A stretch of DNA of 64,000 nucleotides from Asterochloris sp. CNOR1 (Eukaryota > Chlorophyta > Trebouxiophyceae > Trebouxiales > Trebouxiaceae): positions 1,054,001-1,118,000 of the forward strand of contig OZ017752.1 of the NCBI GenBank assembly GCA_963969365.1, read 5' to 3'. Both the position numbers and the translations under genes were made by a program. This document shows positions 51,850-64,000 of the stretch, piece by piece. The notes under the pieces were generated by a model, which had not been told where the DNA came from, ran no database searches, and worked only from the letters and a program-made list of their open reading frames with translations. The stretch's first letter is position 1. Each line of letters opens with the position of its first letter.

Positions 51850-54800
51850 ATGGCAGACACAGTCAGGTGTGAGCCTTTTGCCTGCTGTGGCACCAGTTGT
51901 CAGAAGCACTGGGGAGAGCTCTGACTGCTAGTGCTGCCACCTGATAGCTGCCGATGCTGCAGGTACTTCATGGAGCAGATGATCCCAGAGTTGGAGGATC
52001 TGGAGGAGCGCGGCTTCTTCAGCAAGGCTGAAATCAAGCACATTGTCAAGAAGCGCGAACAGTTTGAGTATCTGCTCAAGCGGCCTGCTCCTGTCAAGGG
52101 GGACTTCTACAGGTGAGGACTTTCAGTTGGACGCAGTGAGCCCTTGAGCAGAGCAGTCTGCTTGAGCTTGACACACTCCAGATCAGCGTGGTGCCTGATG
52201 TTTTGATAGCACGTGCCTGCCAGCAAGTGCTCCACGTACAACTCATGGGCAGCAGCTGAATGCACTTATGCCTATCAGTAAGAGCAACCCCAGGGCACCC
52301 CTGTGTTTCAGCTGGCAACAGCACATGACTATTGACTCTGCAAGGAAGCGTGTATAGCTGTCATCACAACGCTGCAGGTATGTCCAGTATGAGCAGAAGC
52401 TCGAGGAGCTGCGCCTGCATCGCAAGGAGGCCCTGGGCCTGCATGGCAAGAAATCCCTGGCAGACTCGGCCATTGTGCAGCGCTGCCATTTCATCTTTGA
52501 CCGCGCCTGCCGCCGCTTCAAGGGGGACCTGCGTCTGTGGCTGCGCTGGCTACAGTTCTGCCGTGACAGCAATAGCCCTCGCCAGATGTCCAGGGTGAGC
52601 TCTGCAGACAGCCTCAGGCGGCCACCTGATGTGCAGTGTGAAAAACTTGCAGCGCATGCCAGGTTCCAGCTTGATGCTGTTGGCTTCAACTGCTCTGAGT
52701 GCCTTGCTGGAAGGCCTGTAGAAGCTGTTCATGTGGCCCATGCCGCATGCAATCTTTGTTTGGATGTGCAGCACCAAGCTGCGGAGGTGCCCCTGAATCG
52801 GTGAGCTGCTTGACCAGACACTTGATGCCGCTGCCTGCAGGTGCTCACTCGCGCCCTGCAGCTGCATGTCTCAGAACCAGGCCTGTGGAGCTACGCAGCC
52901 GCCTGGGAGTTTGACCACAATGGCAATGCTGCAGCTGCCCGCATGCTCATGCAGCGTGGGCTGCGCATGCGCCCTGACAGCCAGCAGCTGTGGTTAGAGT
53001 ACTTCAAGCTGGAGCTGCATTACGCCCAGAAGCTTGTGGCTCGCCGCAAAGTGCTGGGCATCGACTCGCCTGCCCCTGCCCAGCCTACTGCAGCTGTCAC
53101 TGCTGCAGCACAGCAGCAGGCAGCTGTGGTCGGAGAGGGTGGCAGTGAGGCCATGAGCATGGACGGTGCTACTGCAGAGCAGCAGCCTGACACCCAGGCT
53201 GCCGTGGCTGCTGACCAGGACGCTGCTGCTGAGCAGCTGGCGGCTGTGCAACAGCAGGGGGTGCTGGAGATGGATGCCAGACAGGACCCTGCGGCTGTCT
53301 CAGAGCTGATCTCTGGGAGCCAGCCTGGCTCAGAGGGACCCAGCTTGGCCTCAGCAGGCCCTGGCCCTTCGGCTGCTGACGAGGCTGTGCAGGCCGTGCT
53401 GGGGGGGGCAATCGCCAAGGTGAGCTCCATATGTTTTGACCTTGGGTGGCGAGCTCCGTGTTCTGCTGGTCTTCCCTTGCAGAGACTCTATCATCTTGTG
53501 CCAGTCCCTCTGTTTGAGCCCGCAAAACCAGTTGCCTGCAGATGGCAGTGCCCTGTACAGTGTGCCAGCACAGGCCACCTGCATTCAGTGGGTCAGCCCC
53601 ACCACTCTGCTCTAGTCCAGCCATGAACCACCTTGCCGATGCCCAGCCCAAAGCTGCAGAGGGGCTTCTCCAAGGTGCTGGCCCTGAGTTGCCTGTGCAG
53701 TGCTGCCACAAACACCTCGGTGACACAGTTTTCCAGTCTGCAGGTGGTCTTTGTAAATGCCATTGCCGCACTCCCTGGCAGCCTGGACTTCAGAGCTGGC
53801 TTGCTGAGAGCTCTCCGCCCCTTCCACAGCCGCCTGTCTGGCGCCCCTGGCATCTGGCAGGCCATCCTGGCCAGCATAGCGCACGACTTTGCTGATAGCG
53901 AGCGTGCCCACGACTTGCTTGCCAGGGAGGCTGCCTGGGCAGCAGAGCCTGACACGGCGCTGCAGGTGGGCGCTGGGCTGGCCTGCATGGACTTTGCTGT
54001 GGCTGATGCTGTCTTATGCAATGGGTAATGGCAGAGGGGAGCCTTGTTGGGACCCCTCCAGAGGTGTTATACTTTCCATCGCGCTTGTCATAAGGATCAT
54101 ATCCGCACTGACCCTGCATAAATGCTGTCTGGTGGTTAGTGCAGCTGCAGGATGCAGTATGTCGCTCTTTCCTTTCACCCACGCTTGTTTGTAGCTCCTC
54201 GCTGACAGCTTGACTGCCGCTGTCCTGCAGGCGGCCCAGAAGGTGTACCATGTCGCTCTGCAGCGCTGCTCTGGCAGTGCTGCCATGCACGAACTGTACG
54301 CAGTGTTCCTGCAGCAGCACGCAGAGGCCCTGACTATCCAGTTGACCAAGCTGGAGCAGCAGCAGCAGGCTGCCAGAGCTGCAGGCAAGACCGGAGCTGC
54401 TAAGCAGCAGCGCAAGCAGCTGCGCGCCAGGAAGAAGGGCGTCAAGCGGCAGCTGGCGGAGGCAGTGACCTTGCTGGAGGCTGCCTGCAGCGGGGCAGCC
54501 CAGCAAGGCTGTGCCAGCGAGCAGGTGCTGCTGGCCTGGCCCGCAGCAGCGCTGCGCGCACGCAGGGCCCAGGCCGCGCTGCAGGCTGCCAGGAGTGCCT
54601 GCCAGGCCCTGCCTGCCAGTGCTGGAGTGTGGGAGCAGCGGCTGAAGCTGGAGGGCCAGAGGCTCAGCCTGCAGGTGGGCGTGCCTGCGTGCAGCAGCAT
54701 GCCTGTGCGCATGACGTCCTGGGGCACCCTGTTGGCACAGCTGCTGTTCATTGCTGCTGCTGTTCAGTAGCAGGCACACATGTATGTGTGGAAGCAATCT

Positions 54801-56141
54801 CTCGAAGGAGCCCACTGGCTGCATTAACAACAGCCGACCGACTCAAAGTTGTTTTCCGCAGGTGGACCAGGCCACACACAGCTCAGTCCCAGCACCAGCC
54901 ACACCGGATGCCTTACCTGTCAGCACAGCCACAGGCAGCAGCGATGACGATGAGAGCGGGTCCATCGCTGAGGCCTCGCCTGCGGCAGCTGCCCGCAGCG
55001 CAGCCGTTGAGGAGTTTGCTGGGCTGGCTCAGCAGGCACTCACTGCTGTGCCACCTTCTGCCAGCCACAGCCTCTGGCTCCTGGCGCTGCAGTTCACCGG
55101 CCAGCTGGGGGACCCTGGCGTTGCCGGCAGCAGGTCTGTGGACAGCGCTCTGAAGTGCCTGCTGCAGCTGCTGGAGACTACTGCGGCTGCGCAGGGCAAG
55201 GGTCCACTGAGGGTGGGTGAGGTGTGGTCTGCTGAGCTGTGTTTGCAGCGCCTGGCTGCTTCACAACCAGCATGCTGCATCACACAAACTGAAACTCAGG
55301 CAGCTGCTCGCTCTGCTGCAGCCAGGCTGCTGCCAATGTGCTGCAGTGGTCCTTGCCCAGCTGTGCAGGGGGCCTCAAGACATGCGATGCCTTGAGCAAC
55401 TGCATGCCACGCAACTTCAGGGCCTCCGCGCTGGCCTCCACTCCGGCGTGGAGGTGGATGAAGGTGCAACAGCAACACTCTGATCTCCTACGGTGCAGCG
55501 CAGTTTCTGGTCTGTGCATGGACAACCTAAGACAGAGGACATGACACTACCCAGGCCCTTCATCTGGCCGGGTGGGTTTGCTTCAGGCTGGGTGTGTCAG
55601 CTCATGAAGCATTGACTCATGGCTGTGCTGGCTCTGTGCAGGGCGGCTTTGGCCAGGTGGCCGCAGCAGCATTTGAGCAGCTCCATTGCCATTTTGGGCT
55701 CACAGAAGCCCGCGCTCTCGTGGACAGGCTGTTGAAGGTCCCCTCCCCTGGTGGCTCCTTCTGGCATGCTGTGCTGCTGGCCGAGCTGGAGGAGACCAAG
55801 TCTGTTGGGGCTCTTTCAGATGTAAAGCGCACCAAGCGCCTCTTTGAGGTAAGGGTTGTGCTCCCAGCTGGTTGTTATGTGTAAGGCTCAGAGCATGTGC
55901 ACCCACGAGCCAGAGATGAGCAGACCTCCTCACCCTTGAAAGTTCGCCCAGAAGCCACATTCTGCTGCCGCAGGCGGCAGTCAGTGCCCATGGGAGCGAG
56001 GATGCGGAGCTGTGGCTGCTGTATGCTCATTGCCTGCACTCCCAGCACAAGATGACTGACGACATCTTCTGGCGGGCAAACAAAGCTCTGCAGGACCCGA
56101 CAGCGTTCACCAGCAAGTACCACTTGAGTTTCGAGGCCTGA
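51850..56141 (+). CDS. UTP6: U3 snoRNA-associated protein UTP6
   Basis: UTP6 is a HAT-repeat scaffold of the small-subunit processome (UTP-B) that cleaves pre-rRNA in the nucleolus. A 17-base first exon (51850-51866, MADTVR) splices to 51963-52112 (YFMEQMIPELEDLEERGFF), giving the canonical N-terminus. Then 52378-52594 (YVQYEQKLEELRLHRKEALG; RFKGDLRLWLRWLQFCRDSN), 52841-53419 (ALQLHVSEPGLWSYAAAWEF), 53744-53964, 54231-54674, 54862-55212, 55642-55848 and 55974-56141 (WLLYAHCLHSQHKMTDDIFW, FTSKYHLSFEA, TGA). Exon 4 carries an unusually long Ala/Gln/Glu-rich insert (about 53070-53415) and the 54330-54470 part is a Lys/Gln/Ala coiled segment; both look like algal low-complexity expansions. Its stop is 138 bp from the convergent SRRM1-like stop. 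Confidence 0.93.
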
Positions 56142-56229
56142 CCTCCCCCTTCCTGTCCCGTGGCCCTCCTCTAACACAACCTTGATTGCTTGCCAATTGA
56201 TGATGAATGATCAACTTGGAGAACAGACA

Positions 56230-56234
56230 TTACA
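56230..56234 (-). terminator. Putative TGTAA poly(A) signal of the SRRM1-like gene
   Basis: Minus-strand TGTAA about 46 bases beyond the stop at 56280-56282, inside the short gap between convergent genes. Confidence 0.45.
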
Positions 56235-56279
56235 CAAGTACATGCTGAATTTATTATAGTGCATGTTGTGGGCAGCTTA

Positions 56280-59200
56280 TCAAGCTGTACGAGCGGCATC
56301 AAGAGCCTGGGTTCTTAATTGGTCCTCCAGGCGTTTCTGTTCTGTCTCCAAGTTTCTGTCTCGCTCAGAATCAGAAGAACCGTCATTCTTCTCCTGTTTC
56401 CTCTTCTTTTTCTCCTGGAGCACGAAAGCAGCATGTGATCCTCGCAAGGGGTTGGATAAGCCAGTGTTGCGGTGGCTTCTCAAAGCTGCACAGCTGCCAT
56501 TGTAATTTAAAGAAGGCCAGCTCACCTTTTTTTCCCTCTTTGCGTTCTTCCTTGCCCGCTTGGCCTGTTTCTTGAGCCGCTTGGCCTCTGCAGCCTCCTC
56601 ATCTGCATCCTTCATGTCAACCTCATCTCTGAGCGGCGGCGCAGGTAGAGCAGACCTGTAGAGCAGGACCCCTTGATATTCCAACCAGAGAGCTGCATCA
56701 CGAACCAGGTGCATGTCACAAAATCAGTTGGCATGCAGGGTGCTGCAAAGCTGTTCGACTAACATCACCAAGGAGCTGGGCCGCTGGGTACCCCAGGGTC
56801 GTGCATGATGCCATGCAGTCCACTCACCCGTTGGCAGCGTCTGCACCCATCTCTGGCTCCCGCTTAACCACAGCAGTGCGCTCTGGGCTGGCGTCCAGAG
56901 GCCTGCACATGAGGCACATGCTCTCTGGATAATACCTTGGCATGCAGCCAGGGATTGCATTAGTGAGCCCGGAAGTGCTGTTCCATCTGACAGCTGTCAA
57001 GAGGCGACCCACTTGAGCCCAGCAGCCAGTGTCCAGCAAAGGCTCTGGATGCAGACTGCAGCCTCTATTGCAGTGAATGGGAGAGGGAAATGGGCACGAC
57101 AACTGGCTGCTGCAACAGTGGTTGCATGCAACGAGTGCCGCCTGTCCATGAGCTCTGTGCTGGCAGTGGGGTCATTGGTCTGCATCAGCGATTGAGCATG
57201 GAGTGGGTGACTGTGCACACAATTGCACATCAATGGGCTCTCACCTTTTGCGATCCCTCGGTGGCGAGGGCTCCCGCCTGCCCCTGGCTGGTGAGGGATC
57301 ACGCTCCCGCCTAGATGGCCCCCTGCACATGGTCGAAGAGCACCTTCAACACAGTATCAACCGCCACAGCCTCTGGTGACATCCTCAACAGTCCCCACCA
57401 CCACAAGGCAGCACAGTCAGAAAGGCCGCCTTGGGGACCCACCCAGACCTCTAGCAACTAGCCTGCAGTCCTGTGCGGCCAGCCAGGATCCACAGTGAAA
57501 TCCAAGCAGCTGCAACCACAAAGCCAACGCAGACAGACAGCCACTTGTATCATGTCTGGCCAGACCTCCTGCCTGCGCAGGGAGAACATGAGTGGCGCAG
57601 GCCTCGTCACCTCTTGAGCCAGATCAGGCCAGGTGTTGAAAATCCGGTAACAATCCCACCTGCGTTCTAAGGACATCTCCCGCCTGCGTGGTGCGTCCCG
57701 CTCATCCGGCCGCCTGTAGCGATCGCGGTCCCGATCACGGTCATCACGGCGGGGAGGATCCAGCCGTCGAGGGGGGGACCTGCGGCGCCGGTCATCGTAG
57801 CCCCGGCGGTCGTCGTAGCCCCGCCGCTCAGGATAGCCTCTTTCCCTGCAGCCAGCCCAGCGGGGCTCCAAAACCAGGCATCGGCCGTGGCATCGCTTCG
57901 GGAGTCATCTCAGTGCTGCTGGGGCCCCCTCCAATGCCCTCTGTCCCCCACACTGTGCCTCCATGCAGGCCCCCCATGTGCGCCCTGGACACCAGCTGCA
58001 CCAGCAGCGCACCTGTCGTCGCTGTGCCGCTCAGGCTCCTTCTCGCGGCGCTGGCGGTCCTCTGCCCCCTGCCTCTCCTTCTCAGCTGCCCGCTCGCGCT
58101 TGAGATCCTCAGCCTGCACACGCGCTGCCGCCTCGCGCTTCTCGCGGTCCATCTGGGCCCGCTCCTGCAGGCAGGGAGCTCCGGCACTGCACAGCCTGGC
58201 CACTTGTGCCTGACCTGCAAGCCTGGGGACCTTTGAAGTCCGCTGGTGCGTACACACAGCCGTAGCAACTCTGTCTTCACTGCTGGGGGCATGGAAGGAG
58301 CCTTCAAGAACTGACGTGGATACTCTGTACAGTACTGTGATTCTGTCTGTGCAAGGAGCTCACACAATCTGGTCTGCTCCCATGGGAATATGCACTGCAC
58401 AACTTGGAGCGCAGTCTGCTTGAAGTGTGGCGCCGCTCATGCTGGCCACGCCAGCTGCAGGAGTGCAGTGGCCAGCTCGTGGAGGGTCGCTTGGTGTTCA
58501 GATGACGCTCAAGGGGAGATACAGCAGGCCAGCCCAGCGCCGTATTGCAGAGAGAGAATGACAAGGAAAGAGACAGGCTGTGAGAACATGCTACCCAGCA
58601 TTGCAATAAGCACAGACCTGGGGTAAGCAACACACTGGCAGACGTCATGCTGTTTTCAAGTTGGTTGGGGGGGCTGATGACTATGTCATGCAGCTTGTGC
58701 CCAGTCCTGCAGCCTCACCAACTGGGAGAGCAGACCAGCAGTGCCTAGACTCAGCCACCAACACTTTCACACATGTGCAACCATGTCATGTGGGCCCCAT
58801 CACAGAACAGTATGATAAACAAGACTAGGCCTCCTGATGCAGGCGTCTACAGCACTCAGCCAAACACCAGCAGACACTGTGCGACCTGAGCAAGATGTAC
58901 CCACCTGCAACGCCTGCTGGGCTTCGTGGCGCAGGCGCTGCTTCTCCAGCTCTTCATTCAGGATCTTCTCAGGAATGCCAGTGACCTGCTGGTTGGCAGA
59001 ATTGAGGAGGGCCCAAAGCTCCTGGAGGCAGATGGGGCCGGTGACTGTGGGCAGGCAGGGCTGGGAGGGGAGGAATGCAGGCAGGCCAGCATGCTCACAG
59101 GCTGGGTCAGTGGGCCCACCCCAAGCAGTATCGATGTGCAGCAAGCAGACTGCAGCTGCAGGTACTGCTCAAGGTGGTGGTGGGCAACATGCACAGGTCG

Positions 59201-60247
59201 CATCAGGAGGCAGGCAGGCACAGACGAGCTAGACAGCGGGATCCTGCAGAATGCAGGCTTCGGCAAACCTCCAGGAGCAAGCTCCACCGACACTCACAGT
59301 GTCTTCGCTGTGCAGGCTGCATTACTCAGTGTTCTGAAGCCACACGAAGGGCACCGCACGCAGCCCGTGCAGTGGCCTCACCTTACAGAACAGGCTTGTG
59401 TTCTTTTCCAGGAACCCAGTCAAGTTGATCTGGAGTTTGCGGGGGTCCACGCCCTGCAGGAACACAGCCAGCAGGCATGACTGTCCCAGCCTGTACCAGG
59501 TCGCTCATGCCTGATGGCTTGATTGGCAGCTTGCGCAGGTCCACACTGCACAGCTACTTGACGTTGAGCTGTCATGACTAGCACCTGCCAACAGGTCACA
59601 ACTTTCCCTCCAAATGAAGCGTGCTGACAACTCAGTGCGTGAATGAAGAGGCTGACAGCCAACCTCCCTGGTGAAAATACCAGGTGCTCAAATTTTGTGG
59701 GCCCTCTGTCCTGAGGCTTGCTGTCGGCGGCTCATTGCTGCTCGAGCTTGTCAGGTCTGCACCTCACATGATGCAACCCATGGCTGCCAGGTCTGCAAAT
59801 TGACAGTAGCCCTCCCTGTTTGCCTGGGCCAATGCGCAACATTCCAGATAGTCTCTGCCGGCCAGCAAGCGCCGAAGCAAGAGGTCAGTGCTTTCCCCAC
59901 CTTTTTGTCAGGCCCCAGCTGCTCAAAGATGTAGCCGATGACCACCTCATCCTCCAGACCTAGAATCTCTGTCACGCGGGCAGCTATCCAGGTCTTCATG
60001 ACCTCCCAGTTCACCTTGGTCATGTCCACCTTCAGGCTGTACTCTGCTGGAAATTTCATTTTTCTGAGCAGCTTGGCATCCTTGCTGCACGTGCATCAGG
60101 CATGGTCAGGTGGAGCCAGATGGCAGGCAGTACACCTTGCTGCTGTCATGGGGCAAGCAGGCCATGCAGGGCATAAACCCAGCAGCCTCACTCTGTGAAG
60201 CGGACGTCGCTGCCAGCTGACACTCCTCTGAAGGCGTTGCCTGACAT
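56280..60247 (-). CDS. SRRM1-like PWI-domain splicing coactivator
   Basis: Relatives (SRm160/SRRM1) bind nucleic acid through a PWI domain and act in pre-mRNA splicing and 3' processing. ATG at 60247 gives MSGNAFRGVSAGSDVRFT, as in SRRM1, and the exon ends in GTGAGG. The next exon (about 60090-59900) holds KDAKLLRKMKFPAEYSLKVD, VNWEVMKTWIAARVTEILGL and EDEVVIGYIFEQL. The PWI signature is seen as W-I plus the conserved VTEILGLEDEVV. Exon near 59455 encodes VDPRKLQINLTGFLEKN. Exon about 59040-58910 gives LWALLNSANQQVTGIPEKIL and EELEKQRLRHEAQQALQ. Then come a charged coiled exon (58170-57990), Arg/Asp/Tyr-rich repeats (57850-57660, RRGYDDRRRRSPPRRLDPP), RS-type exons near 57300-57240 and 56900-56830, and a Lys-rich end (56655-56525; 56425-56280). 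The Arg-rich part is degenerate RS/RD sequence, and its exons are only approximate. Confidence 0.88.
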
Positions 60248-60480
60248 GATTCAGGGCCTGATGATGTTGTATGCTAAGGAGAGGGTCAGCTCCACTCTTT
60301 CTGCAGATGAGATGCAGCCAATTCAGCTTGCAGTCCAGTCAGTCATGCCGCCTTGACGGTAGATCTGGCCTGCACAACAGCCTCACGGGCTGCAACCATG
60401 CAAGGAGAGGCAGTCAAAGTCATGGTCAACTCCCCAAACCTAGCAACAAACAATGCAGCTGCAGCTGCAAAATCAGTGCC

Positions 60481-63400
60481 ATGGAATTCTTCGACAGCAT
60501 GATCAACAGCAATGAGGGTGCCAGGTGCTGCATCGTTTCTGGAGCATGCATGGCAGGTGCTGCTGGGTGTCTCAATGTGTTGTGCTAGTGGTGCAGACTC
60601 AGCCAGCTCAGAGTCAAGTTCTCACATGAAGCAAATTGCTGGGTTGGTCTGCCGCCACGGCTGGTGTCTCAGCTGTATGAAGCCGACCACCCAAGACCGC
60701 TGGTACTGGAGCTGAAGCCAGCGCAAGGTCTGCTGGAGCTCTGCAGCCAGGATCTGCCTGCTGAGTGCAGATGTCCATGCAACTGAGCAGCAGCTCCTGT
60801 GCAGGGAGGCCTGTAGCTGCCAGCACGTGGCATGTGGCGTGGTCAGGCGGCGTTTCCAGCAGCGATGGCCTCATCGAAATCTCTGGTGCCCTGGCTGGCC
60901 TGCTGGGCATCCAGGAGCACAGCACAGTCTCAGGCATGTGCAGCTGCACACTGCAAACTCTGTCACTGCGCTGGGGTGCTGTACTTCACTTGCCATCGTG
61001 CCTGCATCATGCCTGCCTCCCCCTGCGTGGAGCAGCTGCTGCATCAGCGTAGACCCATGCTGTATTGCTGTCCCCACCAGTGCTGCTGCTGCATCACCAC
61101 CAGACTGTGTTGCTGCCCTGGCCTGCAGTCAGGGCACTGGCCAATGTGCCTGCGGCCACGCAAGTGTCTGTGGAGCCATTCAGCTCCGACGACTGGGAGA
61201 TGGTGGAGCAGAATGCTGGCCACATGGAGGAGCAGCTCTGTAACCAGGTGCCTGCTCTGGAGTGCAGGGACAACAAGCTGTTCAGAAATGTACTGTCGAG
61301 AATGCTCCCCAAGTTGCTGTGAAACCTGTCACAACATGGGCTGGCTGATCACACCTGGACCTCCCTGCATTCAAGAATGTCCTGGGCTGCCGCCCCGGTG
61401 TCCATCGCTGCAGTCCCCCCCCCCCCCCGCAGGTTGGTGTGGTCAGCAAGGGGCACCCCTTCATCTTTTTTGTGCGGGGGCGCACTGTGCTGCGCCTCAA
61501 AGTGGCAGCTGCTGAGCCTGCCAGCCTGGTGCGCCTGGTGCCAGGGGCAGAGGTGGCGGTCGCTCCGCGCCCACGCGTGACGAGGCAGGCTCACAGGGCA
61601 GGGCCACTTGCGCCTGCAGCTGCATATGGGGAGGAACCCGAGACCGAGGAGCTGCCAGAGATCTGGCTCAGAGTGCAGGTGAAAGACATGAGTGCAATCG
61701 GCGAGCACCTGTCATGATGTGGGATGTCAGCAGACGATAAGGAAGTTTGTATTCATGGGGCTTGGGGTTTCAGGGGATGCCAGTGGCCATGACAATGTCA
61801 AAACGACCAGCCCATCAGCAAAGAGTCAACTTGCCTCGATGCGCTGCAGCAAAGACAGCACTCCTTCTCTGGGATGTCTGTGCACACATTCCTTGAGGAA
61901 TATGTGTGGTTGCTGTTTGTGGTGCTTGAGGTGGCTGCTGGCCCCTGGTGGTGCTTGTCAGCCACTGTTGTCATGCGCAAACTGCTCAGGGTGGCTGCAT
62001 GCGTGCAGGAGCAGGAAGCAGGCAACCCTTTGCCCATCATGCTGGGTGCCAAGGGCGGGAAGCCTGCAATGACAACAAGCTGTGCGGTCAGTGCAGTGGT
62101 GAATCCTGCTGCCGCTGAGCAGGCAGGGCTGAAGGCCATGAGCACTGTCGCTGTGTCCAGCCCCAAGGCCAAGTGAGCTGCAGGATTTGATACATGCATG
62201 CATCAAGATGGCTGCTACCCTGGGGCACTCCGTGTCTGCCTTGCACGCTGCCTGCCTACAAGCAGCAGTGACAAGCAAGTTGGCGTGCACATCTCTTGCC
62301 AGGCAGCTCTTCACAGACACCATGGCTGTGAAGCCAAAACTCCTGATGGCCTTCAGGCAATGAAAGCGAGCCATGACATGCACTGCATGGGCATTGTTGG
62401 CAGCGGCCTGACGCCTCGAGAGGCCCACCATGACCACCTGCCCTGGCTGCCTACAGGGGCCAGAGGGTGCACTTGTGCGTCCGCATCTCCCCAGATGCTG
62501 CAGTGGGCCACGTCATCCTGCCCCAGCCAGCGCTCCGGCAGCTGGGGGTGCGGCCCTGCATGCGCGTGCGCCTGCAGCAGGACAGCGATGCCGACTCCGC
62601 CTGGCACGCCTGCCCCCAGGCCGTGCTGCTGCACCCTGTGGAGCCTGCCAAGGGGGTGGCTGCTCGCTGCATGCCAGTCATGACTCCAGAGGTGGTGCAG
62701 GATCTGTTTGCTGCCTGGCTGGAGGCCCAGGCTGGCAGCGTAGTGCCTAGCCTCGTCCCCCTGGCCCCCACAGAGCGCTTGTCTGCGCCAGATGAAGACT
62801 GCCGGGCGCGTGCCGCCCGCACCACCATGCCCCTGCAGAGCGGGCAGGTGATGACTCTGCAGCAGCTGGGTGGGGCGCCTGTGCCCCCCGAGCAGCCGCA
62901 GCAGGCAGTCCCCCTGCTCCAGGGCAGCACATCCCAGCTGCTGGGCACTTGCGGCGAGGCCACTAGCCTCTTGCCCGGGCTTGCCCTCGCCAATGGCCAG
63001 ACACATCAGGAGGCGGGGGCAGAGCCAGGCAAGGGTGCATCAGCCAGCTGGCAGATTGAGCTGAAGCAGGGGTTCACCCTGCAGTCCAACCTGCCTCCTC
63101 AGCCCTGCCCCCTGTCTGCTGAGGATGTGCGAGCCCGCAAGGTGGAGGTGCACCTCAGCAGCATGAAGTGTGCCCCAACCCCAGAGTCTCTGGGCCCAGA
63201 CGACTTTGGCAAGGTCCCCCTGGCACAGGCTCGGGACAGGCTGCGCAAGCAGGCGGCCCTGCTGCAGGGGTCAGCTGCCCTGCAGAGGGCTGCCGCAGCC
63301 ATCCTGGCAAGGACAGCACCCCAATTGTTGACGACTAGCAGGTGAGGGTTGACAGTGACCGGCAATGCATGCGCGCTGAAGGTTTGCATGCTCCTGAGAT

Positions 63401-64000
63401 GAGTTGTCCTCAAATTCATCCTGGCAAAAACCTTCATGACATGCACAGACCCACCATCAAGCCTTGTGCCCGCCCATACCCCAACGTCTACCCATCAAGG
63501 ACAAAGTTTCAGACAGAAGGTCCTGGCATCTAGACAAAGTCGCGATCTGCTGTGTCCCGCCTGGCAGCAGGACAGAGCTTTGATGGCATTCAACGCGCCC
63601 AAGCGCTGACCCTGAGCAGGTGGCACAGCCAGCCGGGGCTGCATAGCACACCCTTGGCACATCTGTGTGCTTTCATGGCCCTAGCGGCCCTGTCTCCTGC
63701 GTTCTTCCCAGAGCTGTTGACCAGCACACTGCTGAACCCTCTCTCTTCTCCGGTACCTGCCGGTCAGCCCTGCCTCAGGCCTCAGATATCTGTGCCCGGG
63801 CCCCATCTGATCTGCGATTTGGCTGCAGACGTGCAGTCCCACGACGCCTCTGCCTCCAGGTCTGAGAACCCTCTCACTGGCTGCAGGCGCGCCCTGCTGG
63901 AGGCGGGTGCCCCCCTGCCCGGCGGTCTGCTGCTTTGTGGCCCCCCCGGCTGCGGCAAGAGCTCCCTGCTGCGTCTGGTGGGGGACGCCCTGCGCACCCA
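60481..64000 (+). CDS. PEX1: Peroxisome biogenesis AAA ATPase PEX1, N-terminal half (3' end outside window)
   Basis: PEX1 works with PEX6 to pull the PEX5 receptor out of the peroxisome membrane. Exons: 60481-60525 (putative start), about 60599-60727 (ANCWVGLPPRLVSQLYEADH), 60805-60933 (TWHVAWSGGVSSSDGLIEIS), 61129-61247 (RALANVPAATQVSVEPFSSD; DWEMVEQNAGHMEEQLCNQ), 61433-61678 (FIFFVRGRTVLRLKV; RLVPGAEVAVAPRPR), 62009-62172, 62457-63341 (VHLCVRISPDAAVGHVILPQ) and from 63887 (LLEAGAPLPGGLLLCGPPGC), the start of the D1 AAA domain with Walker A GPPGCGKSS. The PEX1 N-domain order is kept and phases agree across junctions. The intron 60934-61128 begins with GC. The Met start is the weakest part of the model; 233 bp separate it from the divergent SRRM1-like start. 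Confidence 0.9.

Noticed and set aside
61418-61430. Long poly-C run as a possible polypurine tract or quadruplex element
   Set aside because: It sits directly before the CCGCAG acceptor of a PEX1 exon and is best read as the intron's polypyrimidine tract.
61874-62008. Extra N-terminal reading frame (EEYVWLLFVVLEVAAGPWW) upstream of PEX1 exon 62009-62172
   Set aside because: The frame is open by chance through the intron; a GCGTGCAG acceptor at 62008 and correct phase on both sides define the exon.

Overview
The window looks like nuclear DNA of a green alga (Chlorophyta). The genes are GC-rich and cut into many short exons, mostly with GTGAGN/GTATGC donors and TGCAG acceptors. TGTAA, the usual chlorophyte poly(A) signal, lies just past several stop codons, and the best family matches are plant/algal (PDR-type ABCG transporter, plant-type LRR-ubiquitin-like protein, UTP6, PEX1, organellar GluRS). 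I cannot name the species; a trebouxiophyte or chlorophycean is a guess. All identifications come from reading translations and recalling families. No database was searched.

Left flank (1-9744): the 3' end of RPB1, the largest RNA polymerase II subunit, with its heptad tail split over a run of tiny exons (+). Next comes a minus-strand gene for a ubiquitin-like/LRR protein (4219-6066), then a plus-strand organellar-type glutamyl-tRNA synthetase (6165-9744). The last two diverge from a 98 bp gap.

Repeat block (about 9968-26398): two broken Ty1/copia pieces face in opposite directions (9968-12065 minus, 16327-19152 plus). Between them, two almost identical 785 bp direct repeats bracket 2.7 kb of unique DNA that holds a structured 5S rRNA-like gene. 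To the right is a broken minus-strand Ty3/gypsy chromovirus (19809-26398). A small 2,160 bp LTR element (22811-24970) sits inside it, with 245 bp LTRs and a perfect 5 bp target duplication.

Right flank (27029-64000): a full-size PDR-type ABCG transporter (minus), COX15 heme A synthase (plus, starting only 24-120 bp from the transporter start), coatomer gamma subunit (minus), a 2.8 kb poorly resolved stretch with coding-like pieces, UTP6 (plus), an SRRM1-like PWI splicing factor (minus), and PEX1 (plus, running off the right edge at its first AAA domain).

The host genes are mostly unrelated housekeeping functions (transcription, splicing, rRNA processing, translation in organelles, heme A synthesis, vesicle coats, peroxisome import), packed in head-to-head and tail-to-tail pairs. 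The strongest unusual signals are the heptad-in-phase exon architecture of the RPB1 tail, the copia-linked 785 bp duplication around a 5S-like gene, and the nested young LTR element.
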